NCBI GenBank assembly: GCA_030529725.1 | Contig: JAUMWI010000011.1 | Coordinates: forward strand, 1-41,087 | Origin: Eubacteriales bacterium | Lineage (GTDB): Bacteria; Bacillota; Clostridia; Oscillospirales; Oscillospiraceae | Direction of reading: 5' to 3' | DNA length: 41,087 nt | Made by a program: the position numbers and the translations under genes | The notes under the pieces: generated by a model | What the model saw: only the letters and a program-made list of their open reading frames with translations | What the model was told of the DNA's origin: nothing | The model's database searches: none | Shown: in pieces, positions 1 through 8,545 of the stretch | Layout of the letters: the number at the start of each line of letters is the position of its first letter | How positions within the stretch are numbered: the stretch's first letter is position 1

Positions 1-1
1 G

Positions 2-3000
2 ACGAAACGCCTGTTGTCTTTGACCATGGCGTGCGTGATGACGCTGGGTTTGCTGCCGAGTATGACGACGCCGGTCAGTGCCGACGAGACCACTGACGAT
101 TCGCCCTTCTGCTCTCCCGATCCCAATGAGCAGGATGCGGCGCTGAACGTTCTTACCGCCTACCGCTGGCACCGGGTCCATAAGCAGAGCGACCTGCCGC
201 AGACGACGGGTAAAAAGGTCCACGTTCTGATTTTGGGCTATCAGGACGGCAAGACCGGCGCCAACGATCCGGTCTACTATCTCATGGGAGATAACAACAC
301 CTCCGGACGGGAGCATCAGGCCAATGCCGTGGAATTCCCGAAGAGTGCCTATTTGCCCAACCCCATGTCCTCTGACGCATCGAATGACATCTTCTATACC
401 ACGGAGCTGATTTCCGACACTGAGATAGCATACACCGGCGATAAGGACAGCAAAAACGAGAACGCCATGACATATCGCATGTATTCCAGGAATGGCAACC
501 TGATCGAGCTCTACGATGATCTGGAATGGAAGGGCTACAACACGACGCATAAAAATGACCACTGCGCCATTTACACCCATGATCTGAGCACCAGCGATTA
601 TGGTAAAAATTTGCCCGACTACATGGTTCGTATCTACCATGAGAGAAAAGGCTCCAATGACTGCGGTCTGGATATTAAGACCATTGACGGAAAGCCTTAC
701 TACAACGGCTGGCATGATGGCACCTACGAGTACGACAAGTTTGTGCTGTATGTGGCGGAGGAGATCACCATCACCGCCATCACCGCGGACTACACCATTC
801 GGGACGACATGGTGATGAACGTAAAGAACGGCGTCCTTTTGGTGGACGGCGTGACGCTGACCGTTCAGCCCGGCGGTGTGCTGAGCATCGAGGGTCAGTT
901 CTTTAATAACGGTGTCATCAACAACTACGGTACCGTCATTGTGCAGGAAGGCTCCTGCATCACCAGCTTCCTGCCCAAAAGCACCAACACCACGGCCGGC
1001 AAGATCCTCAATTCCGGCAAGAATGTGGAGTACTACAAGGATGTGGAGTCGGTCATCCAGAGATTGACCGATATATGGGAAGAGGAGCTGGCTAACATCG
1101 CCGACCAACAGGCGATCATCGCCGAAGAGACCGAAGCGATTACCACCCTCCAGAGCGCACTGACGGTGAAGCTGGCGCAGAAGACCGCCAGCGGTACCAC
1201 GGTGGAAAAGGAAATGGAAAATCTGGAAGATAGCATCGAGGGTCTGGAGGAGCAGCAGGAAAAGATTCAGCAAAAAAAGGCGGTCTATTCCACTGCCGAC
1301 GGATATAAGGAGGACGCTGACGCAGCGGAAGACCTCTCCGACGAAGAAGTGACCGCAATGTCGACTCTGTTCGATACGGAAGTCATTACCCCTGTGAGGA
1401 CAAAGCTGGAAGAGGTCGCCGGAGACGTGCAGGAGCTGCAGAGCGATCTGACTGCCGCGCAGGCGGCGAAAATGGAAGCGGAGCAATCCGCCGCAGCCTC
1501 TCAGAAGAAGGTGGAGCGCTGCGCACGGCAGATCAAGGAAAACGAGACGGCACTCAAGAGCCTCTCGAAAACCGCAACCAAGCAGGGTGAGGGCAACCTG
1601 ATTGTGATGAAGAATGCCCGCGTGGTCTTTAACGAGGCAACGGACTCCCGCCTGGTGATCGAGGAGGGCGGCAGCTGCGTGTGCAACGGCTACATCGTCC
1701 ACCCCAATACCATCCTCCTGTCGGATTCCAAGTTCCATATCCGGGAGGACGGCGCAGTCATGGCACAGTACGCCATCAAGAAAAACATTCTCAACGCCCG
1801 TGGAGCCACGGTATCGAACCCCAAAACCAAAACCGTGTCCCTCGCCGGTATGGAGGAATGTGTCAAGACGACGGATTCCATGCTGGTCAGCGGAAATTAT
1901 GTATTTAAGGTAGACGGTGTGTACCGCTATGCGGACAATCCCATCCGAAATTCCACTACCGGCGAGATTCAGGCGATTAAGGCCGGCAGCGGCAAGTGGG
2001 AAACCAAAAACGGACCGGAGGAGTACATCGACGATGAGGGCAGCCGTGTCTCGGTGGCGACCAACGGTGATAAGACCACCGTCAAGAAGGACGGCACGGT
2101 CATCACCTACACCAAGGCCACCGACACCACCGTCACCATGATACCCGGCGGCACCGTCATTACGGTGGATTCCACCGGACGAAGCAGAGAAATCCGTGCC
2201 AACGGCGATTTCATCTACCTGTTTGCCGACAAATCCATCGAAAAGATGCTGGTGCATCTGCCGGTGAACGAGGGCGGCGGCGTGCAGGAGTACGACAGCA
2301 CCCTGCAGGCCATCGTCACCACCTATACCAACAGCCGCAAGGATAATGACATCAGCAAGGAGATCGACTATCAGGCCGGCGAGCTGAAGGGGTATCGGGA
2401 TGTGTACCATTTTGGCAAAGAGGACTGGGAACGTCTCAACGCACAGGGGGAAGAGCTGTTCCACTGTGTGGCCGCTACCAACACCTACTACTATAAAGAC
2501 TACTACGATGTGAAGGACGCCAACGGCGATATCATCAAACGGATTTACACCTCCGGCGCCATGGAGGGCGCGAAGGTCGAAAGGTTCCAGACCCACGAGC
2601 TGGACGAAATCCTGGGCAGCGAGCTGCTGTGGAAGGTGACGACCCCCTTCGGCAAGGAAACCACCTGCCGCCTATGGCACGTGGTGGACGGTGCCAACCG
2701 AGATGTCAGCAAGGCATACGTCTGGCACTTTGCCGACGGCACCACCTGCACCCTCATGGACGAAAAGTATATTACATTTGATTTTGCGGCCTGCTTCACC
2801 ATTAAGAGCGACTTGAAGATGGCGCCCAAAATCTATAACCTGACACTGGACGCGACGGCGGTCAACCTGCCCATGATGGAAACCATCAGCACCCCCGAAT
2901 GGTACAACATGGCGGCCGATAAGCGGCCTGCCACCATTACCATGGACTTCGAGGGCGGCGGCACCGCCACCTACACGAAGAGTCTGGCCGGGGACAACTT

Positions 3001-3391
3001 CACGGGGAAGGACACCTATCTTCTGACTGAGATCAGCGGCATAGAAAAAACGACGGGAACTCGTGCCCGCGGCGGCAGCTTCGGAATATGGAAATCAGTT
3101 CGGATCAACCCTGCCTATTACGCGGCGAACTGGTCGGAAGCGTCTGTGAAGCAAACGCCCGGCGCCGGTATCTGGAGCGCGAATATGAATCTGTGGAAGG
3201 TCACGCTTGATTACACCATTTACACGAGCCCGTTTGAAACCTATGACCATGCGGACAGATCCGGCGACAGCGCGGCTGATATCAGTGTGGGCGGCACGAA
3301 AACCTCTGTGAGCGTTACAAGCAGTGATACCTCCGCCGCCAGCTTGATGAAGTCCTGTCCTTTGTTCCACATTCCCGCAAAGAGTGAATAA
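2..3391 (+). CDS. Large exported beta-rich protein with internal coiled coil (5' end outside window)
   Basis: The reading frame is open from the first bases of the window, so the start codon lies upstream. The first visible residues (TKRLLSLTMACVMTLGLLPS) look like the n- and h-regions of a signal peptide with cleavage near PVSA-DE, so only a few residues are missing. The mature protein is about 1100 aa. A beta-solenoid-like stretch with short repeated strands lies around residues 265-315. It is followed by a highly charged heptad-rich coiled coil (about 340-525), then more short beta repeats (about 530-590) and a long beta-rich C-terminal half. There is no LPXTG motif, SLH domain or C-terminal membrane segment, so it is probably secreted or held by partners. 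It is 29 bases upstream of the VirD4 gene in the same operon, which suggests an extracytoplasmic part of the secretion apparatus or a surface adhesin (inference). I do not recognise the family. Confidence 0.8.
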   Translation, partial: TKRLLSLTMACVMTLGLLPSMTTPVSADETTDDSPFCSPDPNEQDAALNVLTAYRWHRVHKQSDLPQTTGKKVHVLILGYQDGKTGANDPVYYLMGDNNTSGREHQANAVEFPKSAYLPNPMSSDASNDIFYTTELISDTEIAYTGDKDSKNENAMTYRMYSRNGNLIELYDDLEWKGYNTTHKNDHCAIYTHDLSTSDYGKNLPDYMVRIYHERKGSNDCGLDIKTIDGKPYYNGWHDGTYEYDKFVLYVAEEITITAITADYTIRDDMVMNVKNGVLLVDGVTLTVQPGGVLSIEGQFFNNGVINNYGTVIVQEGSCITSFLPKSTNTTAGKILNSGKNVEYYKDVESVIQRLTDIWEEELANIADQQAIIAEETEAITTLQSALTVKLAQKTASGTTVEKEMENLEDSIEGLEEQQEKIQQKKAVYSTADGYKEDADAAEDLSDEEVTAMSTLFDTEVITPVRTKLEEVAGDVQELQSDLTAAQAAKMEAEQSAAASQKKVERCARQIKENETALKSLSKTATKQGEGNLIVMKNARVVFNEATDSRLVIEEGGSCVCNGYIVHPNTILLSDSKFHIREDGAVMAQYAIKKNILNARGATVSNPKTKTVSLAGMEECVKTTDSMLVSGNYVFKVDGVYRYADNPIRNSTTGEIQAIKAGSGKWETKNGPEEYIDDEGSRVSVATNGDKTTVKKDGTVITYTKATDTTVTMIPGGTVITVDSTGRSREIRANGDFIYLFADKSIEKMLVHLPVNEGGGVQEYDSTLQAIVTTYTNSRKDNDISKEIDYQAGELKGYRDVYHFGKEDWERLNAQGEELFHCVAATNTYYYKDYYDVKDANGDIIKRIYTSGAMEGAKVERFQTHELDEILGSELLWKVTTPFGKETTCRLWHVVDGANRDVSKAYVWHFADGTTCTLMDEKYITFDFAACFTIKSDLKMAPKIYNLTLDATAVNLPMMETISTPEWYNMAADKRPATITMDFEGGGTATYTKSLAGDNFTGKDTYLLTEISGIEKTTGTRARGGSFGIWKSVRINPAYYAANWSEASVKQTPGAGIWSANMNLWKVTLDYTIYTSPFETYDHADRSGDSAADISVGGTKTSVSVTSSDTSAASLMKSCPLFHIPAKSE

Positions 3392-3420
3392 CCCCGTATC
3401 AGACCCAAGGAGGCTTGGAT

Positions 3421-5463
3421 ATGAAAGATAAGAAAAAAGGAAATCAGACGCTCTCTCGTATCGGGCAGGGTCTTATGGAGAAGGTGACCGGCAAAAACTT
3501 TCTCATGAACCTGGCGCTGACGGTGGTCGCCTCGGGCGTGCTGGGCTTCCTGGTGCGCAATCTGACCAATAGCTTCAGCAGCATCGTCAGCGGCTACGGC
3601 TTCCGCATCGACCTCATGACCATCGTCCAGTGGCAGACCTGGGCGATCGGCCTTGTGATCGTGGCGCTGTTCTGGTTCCTCACTTCGGTGAGCAGCGGCT
3701 TCAAGGATCTTTTTAAGAACGACGGCGGACTGCTGGGCGGCAAGGGCAGCGGCGATGTGACCAGCGTGCTGGAAAACAGCCGCTACCTCACCGCCAAGGA
3801 GCGCGACAAGCTGTTTGCCCCCCATGTGTACGAGGAGCTGGGCGATGCCAAGAAGGACGGCGTTCCCGTCCGCGCACTGGTGAACAAGAACGGCAAGCTG
3901 GAAGTGAACATCATGTCCGGCGTCCACTCGCTGGTCATCGGCTCCACCGGTTCCGGTAAGACCACCACCTTCATCAACCCCATGATCCAGCTCATCGGCG
4001 CGACCAACTGCGGCAGCTCCATGATCATGACTGACCCGAAAGGCGAGCTGTTCGACCTGCACTCCAAGTTTTTGAAGGAGCGGGGCTACAACGTCATGGT
4101 GCTGGACCTGCGTGATACCTATTCCTCCTCCCGCTGGAATCCGCTCAATTCCATCTGGGATATGTATCAGGAGTATCAGAATACCGACAAGGGCATGATG
4201 GCGCATCGGGACAACATGGCCGATTACCCCGACCTCAAGGTCATGGACGGCATCCCCGAAGTGGGCGAGCCGTGGATCGAGTGGGACGGCAAGGCATACG
4301 CCGACCTGCGTCACTGTCAGGATGAGGTGGCGGTTGCCAAGCAGAAGATCTACGACGAAATGTACGAGGATTTGAGCGACCTCATCTCCGGTATCTGCCC
4401 CATCACCAACGAAAAAGACCCCCTGTGGGAGAAGGGTGCCCGTTCCATCGTGCTGGCCACCTGTTTGGCCATGCTGGAGGACAGCCAGAACCCCGAGCTG
4501 GGCATGACAAAGGATAAATTCAATTTCTTCAACCTCAACAAGATCCTCACCAAGAGCGACAACAACTATCAGGCGCTCAAGGACTATTTCGAGGGCCGCG
4601 GCTCTCTGTCTCAGGCCTACACGCTGTCCCGTCAGGTGCTGGCGGCAGCCGATCAGACCATGAGCAGCTACATGTCCATCACGTTCGATAAGCTGTCCCT
4701 CTTTAACGATAACGGTATTTGCGGTCTGACTTCCGCAACCGACATCCACGCCGAGCAGTTCGCCTTCGAACCCACGGCGCTGTTTTTGAAGATCCCCGAC
4801 GAAAAGGATACCCGTCACGGCCTTGCATCGTTGTTCGTGCTGAGTATGTATAAGGCGCTCATTAAGGTGGCGTCCGGCAGAGAGGACCTGTCTTTGCCCA
4901 GAAACGTGTACTTCATCATGGATGAGTTCGGCAACATGCCGAAGATCGAGAAGTTCGACAAGATGATCACCGTCGGCCGTTCCAGAAAGATCTGGTTCAA
5001 CATGGTGGTGCAGTCCTACTCTCAGCTCAACAACATCTACGGCGAAGGCGTAGCAGACGTGGTGAAGTCCAACTGCGGCCTGAAAATGTTCATCGGTTCC
5101 AACGACATCGGCACCTGCAAGGAGTTCTCGGAGCTGTGCGGCAACAAGACCGTCAAAACCAACTCCACCTCCTCCAGTATGGGCTCGAAGGAAGGCGATA
5201 TGAGCGTCAGCACGCAGATGCAGACCCGTCCGCTGATCTATCCCAGCGAGCTGCAGAAGCTGAACAACAAGCAGTCCACGGGCAACGCCATCATCGTGAC
5301 CTTCGGTAACTACCCGCTATTGACCAAGTACACCCCGTCCTATAAATGTGATTTCTATCAGTTCGGCAAGATGGATATGGGCGAGATCCGCTCCCATATG
5401 TTCCGTCCCGATGAGGTGTTCTACGACATTGAGCAGCGAAATCAGACGGTTTTGGGCAAGTAA
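3421..5463 (+). CDS. VirD4/TraG-family type IV coupling ATPase
   Basis: The type IV coupling protein is the membrane ATPase that recruits substrates to the T4SS channel. Two N-terminal membrane helices (about residues 27-48 and 70-90) precede the cytoplasmic ATPase domain. Walker A is GSTGSGKTTT at about 174-183. Walker B is FIMDEFGNMP with Asp at residue 501, the usual TraG/VirD4 form. The C-terminal part (RPLIYPSELQKL) is also typical of the Firmicutes TraG branch. The length of 680 aa is normal for the family. The ATG at 3421 was chosen because AAGGAGG lies 7 bases upstream. An in-frame TTG at 3415 is too close to that site. It is followed after 22 bases by the Ig-like protein and then by VirB6 and VirB4 genes. 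Family assignment is very secure. Whether the cargo is DNA or protein cannot be read from this gene. Confidence 0.95.
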   Translation: MKDKKKGNQTLSRIGQGLMEKVTGKNFLMNLALTVVASGVLGFLVRNLTNSFSSIVSGYGFRIDLMTIVQWQTWAIGLVIVALFWFLTSVSSGFKDLFKNDGGLLGGKGSGDVTSVLENSRYLTAKERDKLFAPHVYEELGDAKKDGVPVRALVNKNGKLEVNIMSGVHSLVIGSTGSGKTTTFINPMIQLIGATNCGSSMIMTDPKGELFDLHSKFLKERGYNVMVLDLRDTYSSSRWNPLNSIWDMYQEYQNTDKGMMAHRDNMADYPDLKVMDGIPEVGEPWIEWDGKAYADLRHCQDEVAVAKQKIYDEMYEDLSDLISGICPITNEKDPLWEKGARSIVLATCLAMLEDSQNPELGMTKDKFNFFNLNKILTKSDNNYQALKDYFEGRGSLSQAYTLSRQVLAAADQTMSSYMSITFDKLSLFNDNGICGLTSATDIHAEQFAFEPTALFLKIPDEKDTRHGLASLFVLSMYKALIKVASGREDLSLPRNVYFIMDEFGNMPKIEKFDKMITVGRSRKIWFNMVVQSYSQLNNIYGEGVADVVKSNCGLKMFIGSNDIGTCKEFSELCGNKTVKTNSTSSSMGSKEGDMSVSTQMQTRPLIYPSELQKLNNKQSTGNAIIVTFGNYPLLTKYTPSYKCDFYQFGKMDMGEIRSHMFRPDEVFYDIEQRNQTVLGK

Positions 5464-5485
5464 TGATTTTTGAGGAGAAAAAGCA

Positions 5486-6415
5486 GTGAAAAAGACAATT
5501 TTTCTCAGTATGCTGTGTATGCTGCTGCTGACCACGGCAGCCACGGCCGTGACCGTCAACAGCACGCAAATCGACAATTTTACCGGAAAGCCCTTTTCGG
5601 AAGGCGGCGGCGTGTCGGATCGGGATGTGGTGACGCTGAGCAACACCTCCCGGTATGAGCGGGAGAAAAAGGTCTTTGTCTACCGGCAGCCTTCCGGGGC
5701 AGAGATCAAATCCTCCGTGGCAAACGACATGATCACCACCAACGCGGTCATGCTGGAGATCCCCTCTGCCATTGATGTCACACTTTACCGGGACGGAGAG
5801 GCGGTCGTTGATCCCGACTTTGCGGAGATCAGGACCCCCGGCAGCTATGTGCTGACCACGGAGAGCAACGGCATGCCGGTGCAGATCCTGCGCTTTACCA
5901 TTTTGAATGCAGTCAGCGGCGCAGTCTATAAGTATCCCATGCCCACCGGCTTTCTTGTTTCCGAAGTTTATCTGAACGATGTGGAGCAGCGCTACACCCC
6001 TTATGAGGTGGATCTGACTGAGGAGGGTAAGTACCGCATCTCCTATTACTGCTCCGCAACCGGTGTTTCCTATGACTTGGATGTGTACATCGACCATACG
6101 CCGCCGGAACTGGCGCTGGAAGCGGTGGTGGACGGTGTGGCAAAGGGCCCGGTGGATCTCGGCGATCTGGAGGGCAACACCTCCATTTACATCGAGCAGG
6201 ACGGCGAGCCGATCAACTATAAGTCCACCCTGACGGAAAGCGGCAGCTACGTGATCACGCTGGAAGATCAGGCAGGCAACACCACAACGTACAAATTTGT
6301 TATTCAGGTCTATTTTAACGTGAGCAGTCTGATGTTCTTCGCCTTGACCCTTGTGGCGGCGGTGGCCATCATTGTATATGTTCTGTACTCCAAAAAGGCC
6401 TTGCGGATTCGGTGA
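5486..6415 (+). CDS. Exported Ig-like protein with C-terminal membrane anchor, in the T4SS operon
   Basis: A 309-aa protein starting at GTG, with GAGGAG 8 bases upstream. It has a short signal peptide (MKKTIFLSMLCMLLLTTAAT) and a predicted extracellular beta-rich body. The body appears to hold two or three immunoglobulin-like modules: GSYVLTT, GKYRISYY and GSYVITLEDQAGNTTTYKF repeat the same final-strand pattern, and DHTPPEL is typical of bacterial Ig-like repeats. One C-terminal membrane helix (about 278-302) ends in a short basic tail (SKKALRIR). This gives a type I membrane topology with the body outside. It sits between the coupling protein and VirB6 genes, so it is probably a surface accessory of the channel (inference). 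I recognise no named T4SS component in it. Confidence 0.8.
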   Translation: MKKTIFLSMLCMLLLTTAATAVTVNSTQIDNFTGKPFSEGGGVSDRDVVTLSNTSRYEREKKVFVYRQPSGAEIKSSVANDMITTNAVMLEIPSAIDVTLYRDGEAVVDPDFAEIRTPGSYVLTTESNGMPVQILRFTILNAVSGAVYKYPMPTGFLVSEVYLNDVEQRYTPYEVDLTEEGKYRISYYCSATGVSYDLDVYIDHTPPELALEAVVDGVAKGPVDLGDLEGNTSIYIEQDGEPINYKSTLTESGSYVITLEDQAGNTTTYKFVIQVYFNVSSLMFFALTLVAAVAIIVYVLYSKKALRIR

Positions 6416-6458
6416 GGCAGACTATGGAGAGAAAGATTGAGAGAAAGGGGTGAGTGGC

Positions 6459-8480
6459 ATGGGAGTCGCTGACGCAATATTCGGTGCAGTGAAACAGGGC
6501 GCAAATTATATCGTCGACCGAATCGGCGATGCCATTATCACCGCCATCAGCAACTTTATCGGTATGCTGATGTACTACTTCACCTGTGCACTGATGTGGC
6601 TGGTGGGGATTCTGCAGGAGCTGTTCAACGTATTTTCCGGCACCGACAAGGTGCGCTATAACGGCCGCGCCACCTATCTGGTGGATGTGTTTTTCCAGAA
6701 TAAGAGCGTGCAAAACGTTTACTGGGGCGTTGCTCTTATCGGTATCGTATTCGTGTTCGTGTTCACGATCTTTGCCGTCATCCGCAAGACATTTGACCTT
6801 GACGACAAGCAGCAAAAGTCCATGGGCGCGATCCTGCGCGGTACGTTTAAGAGCATTCTCATCATGCTGATCCTCAGCTTTGCCCTGAGTGCGGCGCTGA
6901 ACCTGAGCAATGTGGTCATCAACCGCATCAGCTACATTTTCGACAATGCGGATTCTCTGACCCAGGAAAAGGAGATCCACTTCACGGACGATCAATATGC
7001 CACCATGGCCCGTATCTATAAGACCATCGGCGAGTATTCGCTCAATCCGTCCTACAACAGTCAGTATAACCTCAACAGCTGCTACAATGCCATCCGGCCC
7101 GATTTGCATTATCTGGTGCAGCAGGGCGTTTTCAACTTCGTATATGTGACCAAGGATGACAGCGGTCAGGAGATCGACACCTGGCAGAGCGTGCTGCAGG
7201 AGCTGGTCTATGCATCGGACAGCTCCCGTGAGCTGAAAATGGACGTGACCTATGGCGAAGTCAACGAGTCGCTGCTCAAGATTATGAAGATCCTGCGCAG
7301 CAATGCCAACTTCCGCCCCCTGTCAGACTATGAGGGCGGCTACACCACAGTAGGTACGGTCAGCCTGGATCGCGTCTTGTTCCTGACCGGCACCGGCTCC
7401 GCCGCCAAGAACAGCCGCTATAACGAGAATCCCTATCTGACCGACGGCCTGCGCGGCGCATTCTTCATCGGAGAGAAGAGCATTTACAGCTTCAGCGACG
7501 TCAAGGGCGCTTTCGACATCGGTGTTACCGGCATCAGCTACATTTTTATCTGGGTGCTGGCGTACTTTACGCTGAGAAATCTGCTGCGCTGCATCTTCGC
7601 CTGCGTGGCAAGACTGTTCACCATGGTGTCTCTTTACATCATCGCACCGCTGACCGTTTCCACCATGCCGATGGACGATGGCGGAAAGTTCAAGCAGTGG
7701 ATGATTACCATGACCGTACAGGGTCTGGGCATTCTGGGCGTCATCATTCCCATGCGGTTGATTATCCTCTTTGCCCCCATCATCCTCGGCAGCGATCTGC
7801 AGTTATTTGACTCCGTGACGTTGAACTTTATCGGCAAGGCACTGCTCGTGGTGGGCGGTCTGGAGGCTGTGGAGGGCTTCAGCGGACTGGTCAACGGTAT
7901 TCTGGCCGACAGCGCCAGTATGCAGGCGGTGCATAACGGCGGTCTTAGCAGCAGTATCGGTATGGCAGACCGTGTGTTCAGCAAGGGTACCCGTGCTGCC
8001 GCCAAGGTGGGCGTGGGTGCCGCCAAGGTCGCTTCCGACGTGTCGGGTCTGACTGCCGTGGGCCGCGGTCTGGCAGCTGCCGGCGGCGCAGTGGCGGGCG
8101 CGGCGGGCGCGGCATACGGCGCGTTCCGTGACAACGGCGGTCTGTTGGGCATGGGTCTCATGGGCGCGGGTATGGCGGCGGCCAGCCCCTTCGCCGCGGC
8201 CAAGAAGCTCGGCAGCTCTGTGATGAACTACCAAAGCGATAAGAAGGCATTCAGCGGGAAGGGCGGCGATACCGCCAACAACGCTGCGCCGAATCCCGCC
8301 AATCCCAAAGCGGGCGGTTCGGATAAATCCGGCAGCTCCAACAGTACCCCAAACCAAATCGGCAACCAGGGCGGTAAGAACTATTCCGCCGATGTGCAGA
8401 AGATCTTCGGTGTCGATGCCCAGGGCAACGTGGTGAAGCCGAAAAAGAAGGCTCCGCCGCTGGAGAACAAACATCTATAA
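6459..8480 (+). CDS. VirB6/TrbL-like polytopic T4SS membrane protein
   Basis: A 673-aa integral membrane protein. Hydrophobic helices occur near residues 30-50, 88-110 and 128-150, followed by a soluble loop of about 200 residues, then four or so more helices between 350 and 475. This layout, with conserved-looking pore helices before a Gly/Ala-rich and then charged tail (500-673), matches VirB6/TrbL-type proteins of Gram-positive T4SSs, which form the inner channel. The tail carries long Gly-Ala runs and ends in a basic low-complexity segment. The ATG at 6459 was chosen because AAAGGGG lies just upstream. The in-frame GTG at 6450 overlaps that ribosome site. The next gene is the VirB3-VirB4 fusion, the expected neighbour. 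The family call rests on topology and context rather than a catalytic motif. Confidence 0.85.
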   Translation: MGVADAIFGAVKQGANYIVDRIGDAIITAISNFIGMLMYYFTCALMWLVGILQELFNVFSGTDKVRYNGRATYLVDVFFQNKSVQNVYWGVALIGIVFVFVFTIFAVIRKTFDLDDKQQKSMGAILRGTFKSILIMLILSFALSAALNLSNVVINRISYIFDNADSLTQEKEIHFTDDQYATMARIYKTIGEYSLNPSYNSQYNLNSCYNAIRPDLHYLVQQGVFNFVYVTKDDSGQEIDTWQSVLQELVYASDSSRELKMDVTYGEVNESLLKIMKILRSNANFRPLSDYEGGYTTVGTVSLDRVLFLTGTGSAAKNSRYNENPYLTDGLRGAFFIGEKSIYSFSDVKGAFDIGVTGISYIFIWVLAYFTLRNLLRCIFACVARLFTMVSLYIIAPLTVSTMPMDDGGKFKQWMITMTVQGLGILGVIIPMRLIILFAPIILGSDLQLFDSVTLNFIGKALLVVGGLEAVEGFSGLVNGILADSASMQAVHNGGLSSSIGMADRVFSKGTRAAAKVGVGAAKVASDVSGLTAVGRGLAAAGGAVAGAAGAAYGAFRDNGGLLGMGLMGAGMAAASPFAAAKKLGSSVMNYQSDKKAFSGKGGDTANNAAPNPANPKAGGSDKSGSSNSTPNQIGNQGGKNYSADVQKIFGVDAQGNVVKPKKKAPPLENKHL

Positions 8481-8485
8481 ACAAC

Positions 8486-8514
8486 GATATTGCGGGGCGC
8501 AAGTCCCGCATATC
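8486..8514 (+). other. Intercistronic stem-loop
   Basis: TGCGGG and CCCGCA pair around an 8-base loop, extended by GATA/TATC with one bulged base. It lies in the 65-base gap between the VirB6 and VirB4 genes and has no T-run. It is therefore more likely an mRNA processing or stability element, or an attenuator, than a full terminator. Confidence 0.5.
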
Positions 8515-8545
8515 GAACGTTCCGTTGGAAAGTGGTGAAATCTGA

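Noticed and set aside
3241..4818. Minus-strand open frame of 525 codons opposite the VirD4 gene
   Set aside because: Overlaps the Walker A-containing part of a clear coupling protein and has no plausible start signal.
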